A stretch of 64,000 bases of DNA from Occallatibacter riparius (GCF_025264625.1 NZ_CP093313.1:2914001-2978000), one strand, 5' to 3'; numbered from the stretch's first letter, positions 16,881 to 25,252 are shown. Notes: generated by a model from the sequence alone, not told the origin. Translations and numbers: made by a program.

Positions 16881-19699
16881 TACCGTCCCGCCTTCCCCAC
16901 CAGCAGCTTCCAGTTCGCGTAGTCCGTTCCATCCAGCGAATTCAGCGAGTTCACCAGGAACTGTAGCCGTCCCGTAGCCGGGGTCTTCGTCTGGTAGCGG
17001 TCCGCCAGAAAATATGGCGGCAGCGTTTGCGAGTACAGACTCACCGTGGCATGCACATTCGCTGCAGTCGCTCCCGCGGGCAGCGGAATCTCGTACCGCA
17101 CAATCGATTCTCCCTTGCCCTCCAGGTACACCGGATCCTTCAGCGCGTCGCCCTTCGGCAGTGTCGACTCTAGATACGGCTCAGGAATCTTCAAGTCCTT
17201 CGGTCCATCGATCCGCCAGCCCACCGGTAACAGCCTGTTGTCCTTGACTTCATGGTCGCGCCGCGTAAATTCCGTCGTGAACTGATGATTCACGTCCTGT
17301 GTCAACTCCTCGTAGATCTGCACCTGGTCGCTCGACGTGATCGGACGCTCCTGGCTGAAATGCGGCTGATAGGTTCCGTTGTCGAATGACTCGGTCTGCA
17401 GCACCTGTCCCGCAAAGTTCGTAATCTGCCCCTTCGCATTCGTCGCGCCTGAGCTGAAGAACGGCTTGCCATCCACCGTTGCCTCAAAGTCCAGAAACGC
17501 CCGCCTGAACCCTACGCCGCTCGGGAAGCGATGCCCAGCCTTGTTGGTCACCATCACTTCGGCGATCAGCTTGCCGTTCTCAACCTCCCACTTCGTGATG
17601 TTCACCGTCGCCGTGATGCTTTGTGCCTGCTGCACCACGTTGTCGCTCGCGGCCTGCAGGTCGCTGGTCAGGCCTGACATGTAATCGCTCAGCCGCACGC
17701 CCAGCGTTTCGTTGTTCCCCGCCTCGTTCACCGGCTTCAGGAACATCTGCAGCAGGAAGCCATTCGTCCCGAGCAGTTCATGCCTTCTAAAGCCCGCCTC
17801 GCGATACCGAACGTTTACATCGCTCGGAGAAGCCAGATGCTCCGCCGCGGGATAGGTCCCGTCCTGCACAATTGCAATCTTGTCTTTGATCTGCAAAACG
17901 CTCATGCCGGTCTTCGCGTTCTCGTAGTTGGTCGGCATGTGGCACTCCTGGCAGGTCTGCGGAGTCGCGCCCACTGAGCCGTACTCGTTACGGTAGTCGC
18001 TGTTCAACCACTCGGGGTACGTTGCCTGCTCCACGCTCTTCATATTGGGATCTGGGCTGTCCAGCACCGGCAGCAGGATAGTGTGGCACGTTCCGCACAT
18101 CTGCGGTGATTGGATATACGCGTCATACTTCGGCTTCACGTTCACGCCCTGCAGCATGGGGTATGTCGTGATCTCGTTATCCTTGAACGGCCCGTGCAAC
18201 TCGTCATGCTCGGTCACGTTGAACACGCCGTTGATCTGGTGCTCCAGGAAATACGGCAGGCTCGGGTCCTTCGGCGCCTGCATGCGATGGCATACTTCGC
18301 AGCTGATCCCATCGCGCGCCAACCCGCCAATCCTGAAGCCCTTGCTGTGCGGATCCGTGTCGAGCACAAACGCCATCTTGTAGTCTTCACCGGGATTCTC
18401 CGCTGCGAACGTTCTCTTGCCCATCGCGTTATGGCATTGCGTGCAGGTGTTGATCACGTCCTGCTGCTTATCCGTCTTCTTCAGTTCGGCCAGATAAGCC
18501 AGCTCGCTATCAATCTGCGAATAGAAAACCGGATCGCGCCCGGCGAGCCCCATTGGCGTCCAGCGCCACTCTCCATATGGAGAAACATTGATCGTGGGCG
18601 ACGTGCTCGATGTCAGCACCATCGTCGGACCCAGTCCCGCTCCCGTCAATCCGCTGTGGCATCCCGTGCACTGGTCCGATGTTACGAATCCAGGCGAGTT
18701 CGCCGGCCCCGCTCCCTTCGGCTCCGCCACCACCGTATCCAGAGGCTCTGGAGGCAGGTTCTGGATGCGCGGGCCAGTCGCGCGAAGCCGCTGCACCAGC
18801 GCCATCGTCTGCACCTGCTTGGGCATCTCGCTCACGTTCTCCTGGATCGCTGCGTTCCGCTGGTGTTCCGGAAAAAGTGCAGGCGGAATCGCCTCCTCAT
18901 GCTCCAGCCGCGGCGTCTCCATCAGCGGGGTGCGCGCCGACTCAATCGCATCAATCAGCGTCGGGCCGAACCCGCACGACGCCGGCGGCATCGGCGCTGT
19001 CGTGCTACGCCAGCTATCATCCACGCGGAACTGCAGCGGCCAGCCCGGCGATCCCTCAATGTTGTTCAGCGTTACAAACGTGTGCTGCTTCTCCGCGCTC
19101 GAGTGGCACCGCAGACACACCAGCCCGTAGCCCGCATTTGGATACTGAAATGCATTGTCGAACTTCATTGACGTCGATGGCTTGCTCCCGTTCCACACCT
19201 CCGCCCAGAACCACCCATCGAACGAAGCCTTCGAGTCCTTGATCATGATGGTCCAGTCGTTCGAGCAGCCCAGCTTATCCGCAGGAATATCCCGGTATCG
19301 CTCCGCCGGAACCGGCGAGAACTGCTCCTTGATGATCACCGCGCCATCCGGAATCTCGCCCTTGCGCCCGTTCACCAGCCACTGCGATACCTCCGGCGAG
19401 TAGTAGATATGCACCGCCGGATGCACAATCGATGCCGTACCGTCGATCAGCGGTCCCGTATCTCGCACCCACTTGTCGCGGCACCATCCAAGGTTGCGAT
19501 ACCCCAGCGTATTCAGATACGCGAGCAACTGCTTCTCCACCGCCACGGGCTCACCGGGCGGAATAAACGCGGGCAGCTTCAACTGCGCAGGAACCGGCTG
19601 CGCGTTCGGGCAGGGGTTCGCAGCAGACTGCGCGTGCGCACCTTGCACCGCAACACCAAGGAAAACCGTAAAGAGGACACAAAGACGGGAGACACGCAT
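16880..19699 (-). CDS. Exported hexaheme c-type cytochrome with P460-like N-terminal domain
   Basis: 939 residues. A signal peptide (LCVLFTVFLGVAVQGAHAQ) directs export. About residues 60-200 resemble cytochrome P460-type domains (IYYSPEVSQWLVNGR ... PDGAVIIKEQF ... DGWFWAEVW) and end with the first C-x-x-C-H (CLRCH, ~195). Five further heme-binding motifs follow: CTGCH ~345, CTQCH ~422, CEVCH ~470, CGTCH ~538 and CQECH ~586, each on a strand typical of periplasmic multiheme proteins. The C-terminal ~330 residues have no CxxCH and look beta-rich, possibly an interaction or redox-partner domain. Six hemes suggest electron transfer or a redox enzyme in the periplasm; no terminal reductase is adjacent. 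Substrate (for example a nitrogen or sulfur compound, or extracellular electrons) cannot be told. Confidence 0.85.
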   Translation of the reverse strand: MRVSRLCVLFTVFLGVAVQGAHAQSAANPCPNAQPVPAQLKLPAFIPPGEPVAVEKQLLAYLNTLGYRNLGWCRDKWVRDTGPLIDGTASIVHPAVHIYYSPEVSQWLVNGRKGEIPDGAVIIKEQFSPVPAERYRDIPADKLGCSNDWTIMIKDSKASFDGWFWAEVWNGSKPSTSMKFDNAFQYPNAGYGLVCLRCHSSAEKQHTFVTLNNIEGSPGWPLQFRVDDSWRSTTAPMPPASCGFGPTLIDAIESARTPLMETPRLEHEEAIPPALFPEHQRNAAIQENVSEMPKQVQTMALVQRLRATGPRIQNLPPEPLDTVVAEPKGAGPANSPGFVTSDQCTGCHSGLTGAGLGPTMVLTSSTSPTINVSPYGEWRWTPMGLAGRDPVFYSQIDSELAYLAELKKTDKQQDVINTCTQCHNAMGKRTFAAENPGEDYKMAFVLDTDPHSKGFRIGGLARDGISCEVCHRMQAPKDPSLPYFLEHQINGVFNVTEHDELHGPFKDNEITTYPMLQGVNVKPKYDAYIQSPQMCGTCHTILLPVLDSPDPNMKSVEQATYPEWLNSDYRNEYGSVGATPQTCQECHMPTNYENAKTGMSVLQIKDKIAIVQDGTYPAAEHLASPSDVNVRYREAGFRRHELLGTNGFLLQMFLKPVNEAGNNETLGVRLSDYMSGLTSDLQAASDNVVQQAQSITATVNITKWEVENGKLIAEVMVTNKAGHRFPSGVGFRRAFLDFEATVDGKPFFSSGATNAKGQITNFAGQVLQTESFDNGTYQPHFSQERPITSSDQVQIYEELTQDVNHQFTTEFTRRDHEVKDNRLLPVGWRIDGPKDLKIPEPYLESTLPKGDALKDPVYLEGKGESIVRYEIPLPAGATAANVHATVSLYSQTLPPYFLADRYQTKTPATGRLQFLVNSLNSLDGTDYANWKLLVGKAGR

Positions 19700-19822
19700 C
19701 GCACCGACCTCGGCAATGATCTAAAGACAGGAGTCTCATGCGCGTACGCGCACGGATTCGTTTTGCAGATTTCGGGGACGCGAAGGAAAGACTGGAGCTG
19801 ATTTGCTATCGATGGGGAACAT

Positions 19823-19843
19823 GCCAAGTCTCTGCGACTTGGC
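19823..19843. terminator. 8-bp hairpin downstream of the small GNAT gene
   Basis: GCCAAGTC pairs perfectly with GACTTGGC across TCTGC. It lies 34 bp past the stop of the GNAT gene (minus strand) and 124 bp upstream of the cytochrome gene. No T-run, so a weak terminator at best. Confidence 0.45.
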
Positions 19844-19876
19844 TTCAAGTGTCAACCTCGAAGTTAGCCCGAGTTA

Positions 19877-20134
19877 CTAACCCCTGAACTTCAAGCTCTG
19901 CCGCAACTCCGGATGCTGTTGCAGATAGCTCAGCGCGATCGGGCAAATCACATCTACCCGCAACTCATTCGCCTTCGCATATTCAAAGGCCGACTTGACC
20001 AGCTCCGTTGCCAGCCCGCGCCCCCGCAGCGCCTCCGGCACTTCGGTATGCCAGATCGTCATCCACCCCGCCCCATCCAACTCGAACTCGAGCCAAGCCG
20101 TCTGCCCCTCTTCCGTAATCTCCATACGGCTCAT
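19877..20134 (-). CDS. Small GNAT-family acetyltransferase
   Basis: 85 residues from the ATG at 20134. The whole protein is one short GNAT domain of the GCN5-related N-acetyltransferase_CG type: AWLEFELDGAGWMTIWHTEVPEALRGRGLATELVKSAFEYAKANELRVDVICPIALSYLQQHPEL, with the acetyl-CoA-binding R-G-R-G-L-A near residues 38-43 and the final P-I-A/x-Y-L/Q-Q-H-P-E signature. Earlier in-frame ATGs exist (20170 and 20179) but a purine-rich GAGAAGAAG stretch precedes 20134. The next gene on the strand (polysaccharide deacetylase) lies upstream at 20256-21167, so it may share that transcript. Substrate unknown. Confidence 0.85.
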   Translation of the reverse strand: MSRMEITEEGQTAWLEFELDGAGWMTIWHTEVPEALRGRGLATELVKSAFEYAKANELRVDVICPIALSYLQQHPELRQSLKFRG

Positions 20135-20185
20135 CGTGTTCTTCTTCTCACCCGCTCTTCTATCCATAATGTCCGCCACTCTCCA

Positions 20186-20249
20186 GCCACCTGATCACCG
20201 GACCACCTGACCACTCGACTACTCGACCACCTGGCCACTTGACCACCTG
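20186..20249 (-). repeat. Octamer array (ACCACCTG units)
   Basis: Eight successive 8-bp units: GCCACCTG, ATCACCGG, ACCACCTG, ACCACTCG, ACTACTCG, ACCACCTG, GCCACTTG, ACCACCTG. It fills the gap between the deacetylase and the small GNAT gene. Confidence 0.8.
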
Positions 20250-20255
20250 ACGCCT

Positions 20256-21167
20256 CTATTTACACATCCCGTTCACATCGAGGCTCATCTTCGGCCGCTC
20301 CGGCATCTTCAATCCCTTCGCGGCGATTGCGCCTTCAAGGCTGTCGGGCTCCGCGGGAAGGGAAGGATCGAGCGAGCTCCTATAGAACGGATCCTTCTCC
20401 GCCTCTTCGATCGTCACGAAGCTGAACCCCTTCTCGCGATACATCTTCAATAGCCGCGGCAGCATACGCGCGTCGAACGCCCCCACGTGCATCAGCAGCA
20501 CATAGGGAATATCGTGCCCGAACAGCGCCTTCGCCATCGCGCGCCGGAAATCCACGTCTTGCGCCGCCGCATCCAGATAGCTCGACTCAAGCTGCGCAAT
20601 CGCCGCCTCGTCGTTCTTCGCCACGCAGCGCGCATATGGGTCGTTCCAGGTGTAGTCGCCGAAGCCCATCGTCACCGCAGCGATCTTATAGTGGTGCTCG
20701 GCCAGAAATTTCCGCGCCGCGTCCCGCTTTTCCGGCGTGTCCCCTTCGGCCAGGTACGGATATCGCAGCCAGTGCCAATCCGAACTGCCCGCATACTTTT
20801 CAAGCACTGGCTCGTTCTTCAGCACATCGGCTTCCCAGTCCTCCAGCTTGGCGGTATTCAGGTTCATGTGTGACCACGCATGATTTCCCAGCGGAAACCC
20901 GGCCGCCCGCCAGTCCTTCATCATCGGCTCTGACGCGGGCTCGCGCTCCATGGACACGCCGTTCACAAAGCCGTACGCGTCGTCCATGTGCTCGGCCTGC
21001 ATCGTGGCAATCAGCTTCTTGCCGATCTCGACGCGCGTCTCCCCGGCTGGCAAAGGACCATGCACCGGAACGTCGTCCCACGTAAAAGCAATCTGCTGCG
21101 CGCCTGCCGAAACGCCAGCCGCGAGAACCGCAGCCAAAAGAGTACCCCACCTGCTGAAACCCTTCAT
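20256..21167 (-). CDS. Exported polysaccharide deacetylase
   Basis: 303 residues with a signal peptide (LLAAVLAAGVSAGAQQ). The NodB-type carbohydrate-esterase-4 fold is shown by F-T-W-D-D-V near residues 28-33, an equivalent of the usual T-F-D-D-G motif in which Trp replaces Phe and Val replaces Gly, and by G-N-H-A-W-S-H-M near residues 94-101 for the zinc-binding H-(S/T)-x-x-H type. The later FVTIEEAEKDPFYR and PSLPAEPDSLEGAI segment is compatible with the C-terminal part. It probably removes N-acetyl or O-acetyl groups from a surface or peptidoglycan-like polysaccharide, in the periplasm. The slightly altered metal motif leaves activity uncertain. Confidence 0.87.
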   Translation of the reverse strand: MKGFSRWGTLLAAVLAAGVSAGAQQIAFTWDDVPVHGPLPAGETRVEIGKKLIATMQAEHMDDAYGFVNGVSMEREPASEPMMKDWRAAGFPLGNHAWSHMNLNTAKLEDWEADVLKNEPVLEKYAGSSDWHWLRYPYLAEGDTPEKRDAARKFLAEHHYKIAAVTMGFGDYTWNDPYARCVAKNDEAAIAQLESSYLDAAAQDVDFRRAMAKALFGHDIPYVLLMHVGAFDARMLPRLLKMYREKGFSFVTIEEAEKDPFYRSSLDPSLPAEPDSLEGAIAAKGLKMPERPKMSLDVNGMCK

Positions 21168-21581
21168 GTTGCCCCCGGAGCGGATAAATGGCTCACAGCC
21201 ATGGTAATGATCCGGAGCGGCGGAACAAAGACGGGAGGCACCGGCTATTTATTGGGAAGTAACTTTCCCGTTTCGGGGCTTCTCGCGCTGGACGGTGGTT
21301 TCGCCATAAATTCGCATTTTCTTTCAGGAGGGTAGGCGAATACCGGACTGTAGGTGTCTGATTTTATCTTGTTTGTTTTGAATATGTTACGGATTAGAAT
21401 TGGACTTAAGCGGTTCGAAAAAGAAATTTTAGCTATTATTTTTCTGGTTAACAACTTGCTTGTTTCGCTGGGGCAATTTGGGGACTTCGAAGAGCGCGGC
21501 TTGAAGCTGTCAGGCATACGAATAAATACAGCATGATTTTGCCGCAGATCGGAGGGGCCATATGTGCCGGCCATCACACGT
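21168..21581. other. Intergenic region with a notable low-G+C stretch
   Basis: 413 bp between the divergent-side start of the deacetylase and the end of the DsbD-like gene. About 21340-21540 is visibly A+T-rich compared with the rest of the window. Short open frames are present but none has a convincing start or codon use. I see no terminator, tRNA or repeat. Confidence 0.6.
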
Positions 21582-22094
21582 CTATTTCGCGACGATGTCG
21601 ATGGGAACCGTGATGGTCTTCGGCGGCATGCACTGCGTCTCATCGCACGCCTGGTACCGCAGCTTCGCCTCGACGAGATGATCGCCCCGCGTGGCCGTCA
21701 GCTTCGCCTGAATGGCGAACTCTCCGCTGAACACATTCAGCCTGGTCGCAGGATCAGCTGGCAGGGTATAGTCGTGCCCCTCAGGGTAAGCAGCCGACTC
21801 GAGCTTCACCCCGGCCCCGTCCGGCAGGGAGAAGGTGGTCGGAATCAGGAACTGTTCCTTCGGCGTATGCGAGTTGATATGCAGCCCCTGCGCGATCCGG
21901 AAGTGCAACTCAACGGCCGTGGGCTTCCCGGCCGGCAGCGTGACCTGCTCCGGGTAGAGGTACTTGACTGCGTTCAGCTTGGCGCCGGCGGGCTTCGTAT
22001 CCCGCCACAGTGGTTCCTGGGCCGGTGCGAGAACGCTCAGGCCGAGGATGATGCTGATGGTGGCTTTTCTAGTCAGACCCATGACGCCTCGCAT
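21582..22094 (-). CDS. Stand-alone DsbD N-terminal (DsbD-alpha) domain protein
   Basis: 170 residues from the ATG at 22094. A signal-peptide-like segment (ATISIILGLSVLAPAQ) is followed by a beta-sandwich that matches the periplasmic DsbD-alpha domain, including the strand F-R-I-A-Q-G-L-H-I-N-S-H-T-P and the redox-active Cys pair in the C-terminal Y-Q-A-C-D-E-T-Q-C-M-P-P. DsbD-alpha normally passes electrons from the DsbD membrane core to DsbC/DsbG or similar; here no membrane core or gamma domain is present, so the electron donor must be elsewhere, perhaps the adjacent TlpA-like protein at 22189. In-frame upstream Met codons exist (to 22175) but the extra N-terminus would be translated from the palindromic repeat at 22109-22176, so I reject them; GAGGGATG precedes 22094. 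Confidence 0.87.
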   Translation of the reverse strand: MRGVMGLTRKATISIILGLSVLAPAQEPLWRDTKPAGAKLNAVKYLYPEQVTLPAGKPTAVELHFRIAQGLHINSHTPKEQFLIPTTFSLPDGAGVKLESAAYPEGHDYTLPADPATRLNVFSGEFAIQAKLTATRGDHLVEAKLRYQACDETQCMPPKTITVPIDIVAK

Positions 22095-22108
22095 GAAACA
22101 TCCCTCGG

Positions 22109-22176
22109 GGGCTAAAGCCCAAGGTCCATAGGATGAACGCCTGTTCGGCATGACTGAAGTCATGCCCTGATACAAG
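22109..22176 (+). repeat. Palindromic dispersed repeat, copy A (GGCTAAAGCCC ... GGCATGACTGAAGTCATGCC)
   Basis: GGGCTAAAGCCC, a 26-bp gap, then the inverted repeat GGCATGACT/AGTCATGCC and CCTGATACAAG. The same two-part unit occurs inside lhr at 35419-35481. Confidence 0.8.
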
Positions 22177-22188
22177 ACTGCAGTGTTG

Positions 22189-22863
22189 CTACTGGAGCGC
22201 CTTCTTAATCTTCTCTTCCATATCGTCTTTCGACGTGATCCCCATCTGCGCCGCCACTACCTTGCCGTTCTTATCCACCCAGAATGAGGTCGGCATGGCA
22301 TCCAGGCCGCCATACTGATTGGCAATGCTATCGCCATTCAGCAGCACGGGATAGGGCATCTTCTCCTGCTTCACGAACTTGGCCACCGACTCCTTCTGCT
22401 TTGCGAGCCCGTCCTTGTCATCGGCCTTCAGGTCGTCGCCCTCGGAGTCGATCCCCAGTACCTCGAACCCCTTATCGGCGTACTGGTTGCGCAGCTCCAC
22501 AATCCACGGTGTCTCCAGCTTGCACGGCCCGCACCACGTCGCCCAGAAGTTGATCAGGAGCGCCTTGCCTTTGTAGTCCGCCAGGGTCACGGGCTTGCCA
22601 CTCAGGTCATCCAGCTTGAACTCCGGAGCCGGCTTGCCCAGCAGCGGCGACGAGGTAAACATCGCATCGGCGGTCTCGCCCTTCTCCAACGTGGCCTGCA
22701 CGCCAGCCGCGGCGGTTTTCTCCGCCTGCTGCTGCCGGTACTCCCAGTTGGCCCAGCCTGCCCAGGCAAAGGTGGCCAGGATGAACAGCGTAACGCCAAG
22801 CACAATCGTGTTTCGTCTCACAGGGGACAAGGACCTCTGTCCTTCATTGTACGAGAGCAGCAA
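22189..22863 (-). CDS. TlpA/ResA-like membrane-anchored thioredoxin
   Basis: 224 residues. One N-terminal transmembrane segment (TIVLGVTLFILATFAWAGWANW, residues ~19-40) anchors a periplasmic thioredoxin fold. The active site W-C-G-P-C is near residues 111-115 (NFWATWCGPCKLETPWIVEL), with the redoxin/AhpC-type start PAPEFKLDDLSGKPVTLADYKGK upstream and the cis-Pro region A-M-P-T-S-F-W-V near residue 190. Such proteins reduce disulfides for cytochrome c maturation or similar thiol tasks. The DsbD-alpha protein lies next on the same strand 94 bp downstream, which supports a joint thiol-redox role. The hexaheme cytochrome nearby may be a client, but that is only a guess. Confidence 0.9.
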   Translation of the reverse strand: MLLSYNEGQRSLSPVRRNTIVLGVTLFILATFAWAGWANWEYRQQQAEKTAAAGVQATLEKGETADAMFTSSPLLGKPAPEFKLDDLSGKPVTLADYKGKALLINFWATWCGPCKLETPWIVELRNQYADKGFEVLGIDSEGDDLKADDKDGLAKQKESVAKFVKQEKMPYPVLLNGDSIANQYGGLDAMPTSFWVDKNGKVVAAQMGITSKDDMEEKIKKALQ

Positions 22864-22880
22864 ATCTAGCTAAACTCCCG

Positions 22881-22922
22881 AGCCTGGAGCCAGTAGCCAG
22901 TAGCTACAAGCTACCGGCTACC
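22881..22922 (+). repeat. Heptamer array (AGCCAGT/AGCTACC units)
   Basis: Six 7-bp units: AGCCTGG, AGCCAGT, AGCCAGT, AGCTACA, AGCTACC, GGCTACC. It lies between the divergent tlpA-like and kdsD genes. Confidence 0.8.
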
Positions 22923-22945
22923 GAAACTGTTACCATCGATAACCG

Positions 22946-23956
22946 ATGACCCCCAAGCAGCACGCGGACTGCCCGGAGAGTGAGGCCCTTACGCCTGCGG
23001 CACTCGTGCGTACGGAAGCGGCTGCTCTTGAAGCCCTTGCCAGCCGTCTCGAGGGTCCCATGGCCTCCGCCTTTGACCGCGCCGTAGAACTCATCCTGAA
23101 TTGCGGCACCTGCAACGGCCGCGTCGTTGTTACCGGTATGGGCAAAAGCGGCATTATTGCCCAGAAGATCGCGGCCACCCTCAGCTCCACCGGCTCGCCC
23201 GCCCTCTTTCTCCACCCCGCTGAAGCAGTTCACGGCGACCTAGGCGTGTTGATGCCGGGCGATGTCGTCATCGCCCTCTCTGCCAGTGGCGAAACCGAAG
23301 AGATTCTCCGTCTGCTCGCCACCCTCAAGCGCAAGGGCGATGCCCTCATCAGCTTCTGCTGCAATCTCAGCTCGACCCTGGCCACGGCCTCTGACGTTGT
23401 TCTCGACTGCGGCGTGGAGCGCGAAGCCTGCGGCATGAACCTGGCCCCCACGGCCTCCACCACAGCCATGCTGGCCTTGGGCGACGCCCTCGCCGTCGCT
23501 GTCAGCCTGCGCAAAGGCTTCCGTCCAGAAGACTTCGCCGAACTCCACCCCGGCGGCAAGCTGGGCAAGCGGCTCGCCAGCGTCCGCGACCTCATGCACG
23601 CCGGCGAAGGAATCCCAGTGGTATCGCCGGCCACACCCATGACGGATGTGATCTACGAGATGTCGTCGAAGAAGCTCGGCATGACCACTGTGCAGGAGAG
23701 CGGCCGTCTCGTCGGCGTCATCTCCGACGGCGACCTCCGCCGGCTCCTCGAGCACGAAGGGGGCGCAGCGCTTTCGAAGACCGCCGGCGAAGCCATGAAC
23801 CCACACCCCCGCACGATTGCTGTCGGCGAACTAGCCGCCCGCGCCCTTTCTATTCTCGAAGAGCGCAAGATCACCAGCTTGATCGTTGTTGATCAGGATC
23901 AACACGTCGAAGGCGTGCTGCACCTCCACGATTTATGGGGTATGGAGTTGATCTGA
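22946..23956 (+). CDS. kdsD: D-arabinose 5-phosphate isomerase
   Basis: 336 residues. Converts ribulose 5-phosphate to arabinose 5-phosphate for Kdo and lipopolysaccharide synthesis. The N-terminal SIS domain has the sugar-phosphate loop T-G-M-G-K-S-G near residues 64-70 and A-L-S-A-S-G-E-T-E-E near residues 111-119. The Gly- and His-rich L-H-P-A-E-A-V-H-G-D-L block matches KpsF/KdsD, and two CBS domains occupy about residues 208-333 (V-S-P-A-T-P-M-T-D-V-I-Y-E-M and H-P-R-T-I-A-V-G-E-L). Presence of KdsD implies a Gram-negative outer membrane with Kdo. The gene at 23971 begins 14 bp past the stop and is probably in the same message. Confidence 0.95.
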   Translation: MTPKQHADCPESEALTPAALVRTEAAALEALASRLEGPMASAFDRAVELILNCGTCNGRVVVTGMGKSGIIAQKIAATLSSTGSPALFLHPAEAVHGDLGVLMPGDVVIALSASGETEEILRLLATLKRKGDALISFCCNLSSTLATASDVVLDCGVEREACGMNLAPTASTTAMLALGDALAVAVSLRKGFRPEDFAELHPGGKLGKRLASVRDLMHAGEGIPVVSPATPMTDVIYEMSSKKLGMTTVQESGRLVGVISDGDLRRLLEHEGGAALSKTAGEAMNPHPRTIAVGELAARALSILEERKITSLIVVDQDQHVEGVLHLHDLWGMELI

Positions 23957-23970
23957 AAGGAGAGCTGGCC

Positions 23971-24330
23971 GTGGACTCAGAGCCTCGCAAGACCCTTAGA
24001 GAAGTCCGAGCCGAAGTCGAGTCGAACCAGAAGGCAATCTTGTGGGAAGACGCACGCACCGGTGGCGCGAAAGTCGATGAGTTCTTATGGAAGGGGGATC
24101 CGAATGCAAAGCCCATCCAAAGGGCGGGTCTGATCGTATTTGGTCTTTGTTTTCTGTTAATCTCTTTCGGGCTCGCTCTGGTTCCGTTTCAGAAGCACTT
24201 CGAGGACGGATGGTCCATCTACTTCCTATTGGCCGCCGCCTTCGTGGCGATCTCCGGTCGGCTTGTCCGAAACGCATTCCGGGGAAATCCGAGACACGCC
24301 GGAAATCGCAGACACCATAGCGACGAATAA
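23971..24330 (+). CDS. Small membrane protein downstream of kdsD
   Basis: 119 residues from the GTG at 23971, with GGAGAG 6 nt upstream, overlapping the kdsD stop. The N-terminal ~50 residues are charged (SEPRKTLREVRAEVESNQKAILWEDA), then two transmembrane segments (about residues 52-72 and 80-96: LIVFGLCFLLISFGLALVPF and WSIYFLLAAAFVAISGRLV) and a basic, His-rich tail. Function unknown. The tight spacing suggests it belongs to the kdsD operon, perhaps an envelope-related accessory protein, but no family is recognised. A frame-shifted upstream ATG at 23935 would overlap kdsD and has no ribosome binding site. Confidence 0.75.
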   Translation: MDSEPRKTLREVRAEVESNQKAILWEDARTGGAKVDEFLWKGDPNAKPIQRAGLIVFGLCFLLISFGLALVPFQKHFEDGWSIYFLLAAAFVAISGRLVRNAFRGNPRHAGNRRHHSDE

Positions 24331-24397
24331 GCTGAACTGAGCCCCCCCGACAATCCAAACCTGTCCCACCCTCGTTCCTGGATCGGAGGCTACCTTC

Positions 24398-25252
24398 TTG
24401 GCTTCGACAGATCGCACCGTCCTCATCACCGGCGCATCCTCGGGCTTCGGCCTGCTGACCACGATCACTCTCGCGCGCCGCGGATGGCACGTCCTCGCCA
24501 CCATGCGCGACCTCAACCGTCGCAGCCATCTCGAAGACGCCGCCCGCGGTGCCGGCGTCCTCGATCAGATCGAGATCCATCCGCTCGACGTCACCCACAA
24601 CGACCAGATCGCCGCTATCGCCTCCCTGGTCGAGCAGCGCCAGACCTCCCTTCACGCACTTATAAACAACGCCGGGTTTGCCGCTCCTGGTTTTGCCGAC
24701 GACGTCACCGACGCCGAACTCCGCGAGCAGCTCGACACCAACTTCTTCGGCGCCGCCGCTGTGACCCGCGCCTTTCTGCCCCAGCTCCGCCGCCAGGGCT
24801 TTGGGCGCATCGTCATGGTTTCGTCCATCTCCGGGCGCCTCGGCTTCCCCGGCGTCGGCAGCTACGCCGCCGCCAAGTTCGCCCTGGAAGGCTGGACCGA
24901 GTCGCTCCGCTACGAGATGAAGCCGCTCGGCATCCAGGTCGCACTCGTGGAGCCCGGCGCATTCGAAACCGACATCTGGACCCGCAACGCCAAGCTCTCC
25001 GCCCGCCTCCTCGACCCCGCCTCACCCAATGCAGCCCGCGTGGAACGCTGGCGCGCCCGCATCGAGGGGCAGCGCAAAAAGGCCGACCCTCAGGTGGTTG
25101 CCGACACCATTGCCCGCATCCTCGACAACCCGCATCCGCGCCTCCGCTACGTCGTCGGTGCCGACGCTAGAATGGGCCTTCTCCTCCGCAAACTCCTGCC
25201 CGCTGGGGTCTTCGAGCGCATCATCCTCAAGAACACTGGTCTTGACGGCTAG
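24398..25252 (+). CDS. Short-chain dehydrogenase/reductase
   Basis: 284 residues, classical SDR fold. The NAD(P)-binding T-G-A-S-S-G-F-G motif is near residues 12-19, the N-N-A-G motif near residue 90, and the catalytic Ser with Y-x-x-x-K appears as S-S-I-S-G-R ... S-Y-A-A-A-K near residues 143-166. The C-terminal region (EPGAFETDIWTRNAKL) fits family members that act on ketones, aldehydes or fatty-acid-like substrates; the substrate here is unknown. Translation most likely starts at the TTG at 24398, preceded by GGAGG 8 nt upstream; no ATG fits the N-terminal Rossmann strand. Confidence 0.9.
   Translation: MASTDRTVLITGASSGFGLLTTITLARRGWHVLATMRDLNRRSHLEDAARGAGVLDQIEIHPLDVTHNDQIAAIASLVEQRQTSLHALINNAGFAAPGFADDVTDAELREQLDTNFFGAAAVTRAFLPQLRRQGFGRIVMVSSISGRLGFPGVGSYAAAKFALEGWTESLRYEMKPLGIQVALVEPGAFETDIWTRNAKLSARLLDPASPNAARVERWRARIEGQRKKADPQVVADTIARILDNPHPRLRYVVGADARMGLLLRKLLPAGVFERIILKNTGLDG

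Noticed and set aside
20186..20249. Possible CRISPR array in the repeat-rich gap
   Set aside because: Units are 7-8 bp and contiguous, with no spacers and no cas genes; this is a simple tandem array.
21354..21536. 60-residue hydrophobic open frame in the A+T-rich stretch
   Set aside because: GTG start without a ribosome binding site (AGGAGG is ~20 nt away) and no similarity seen; too weak to call.
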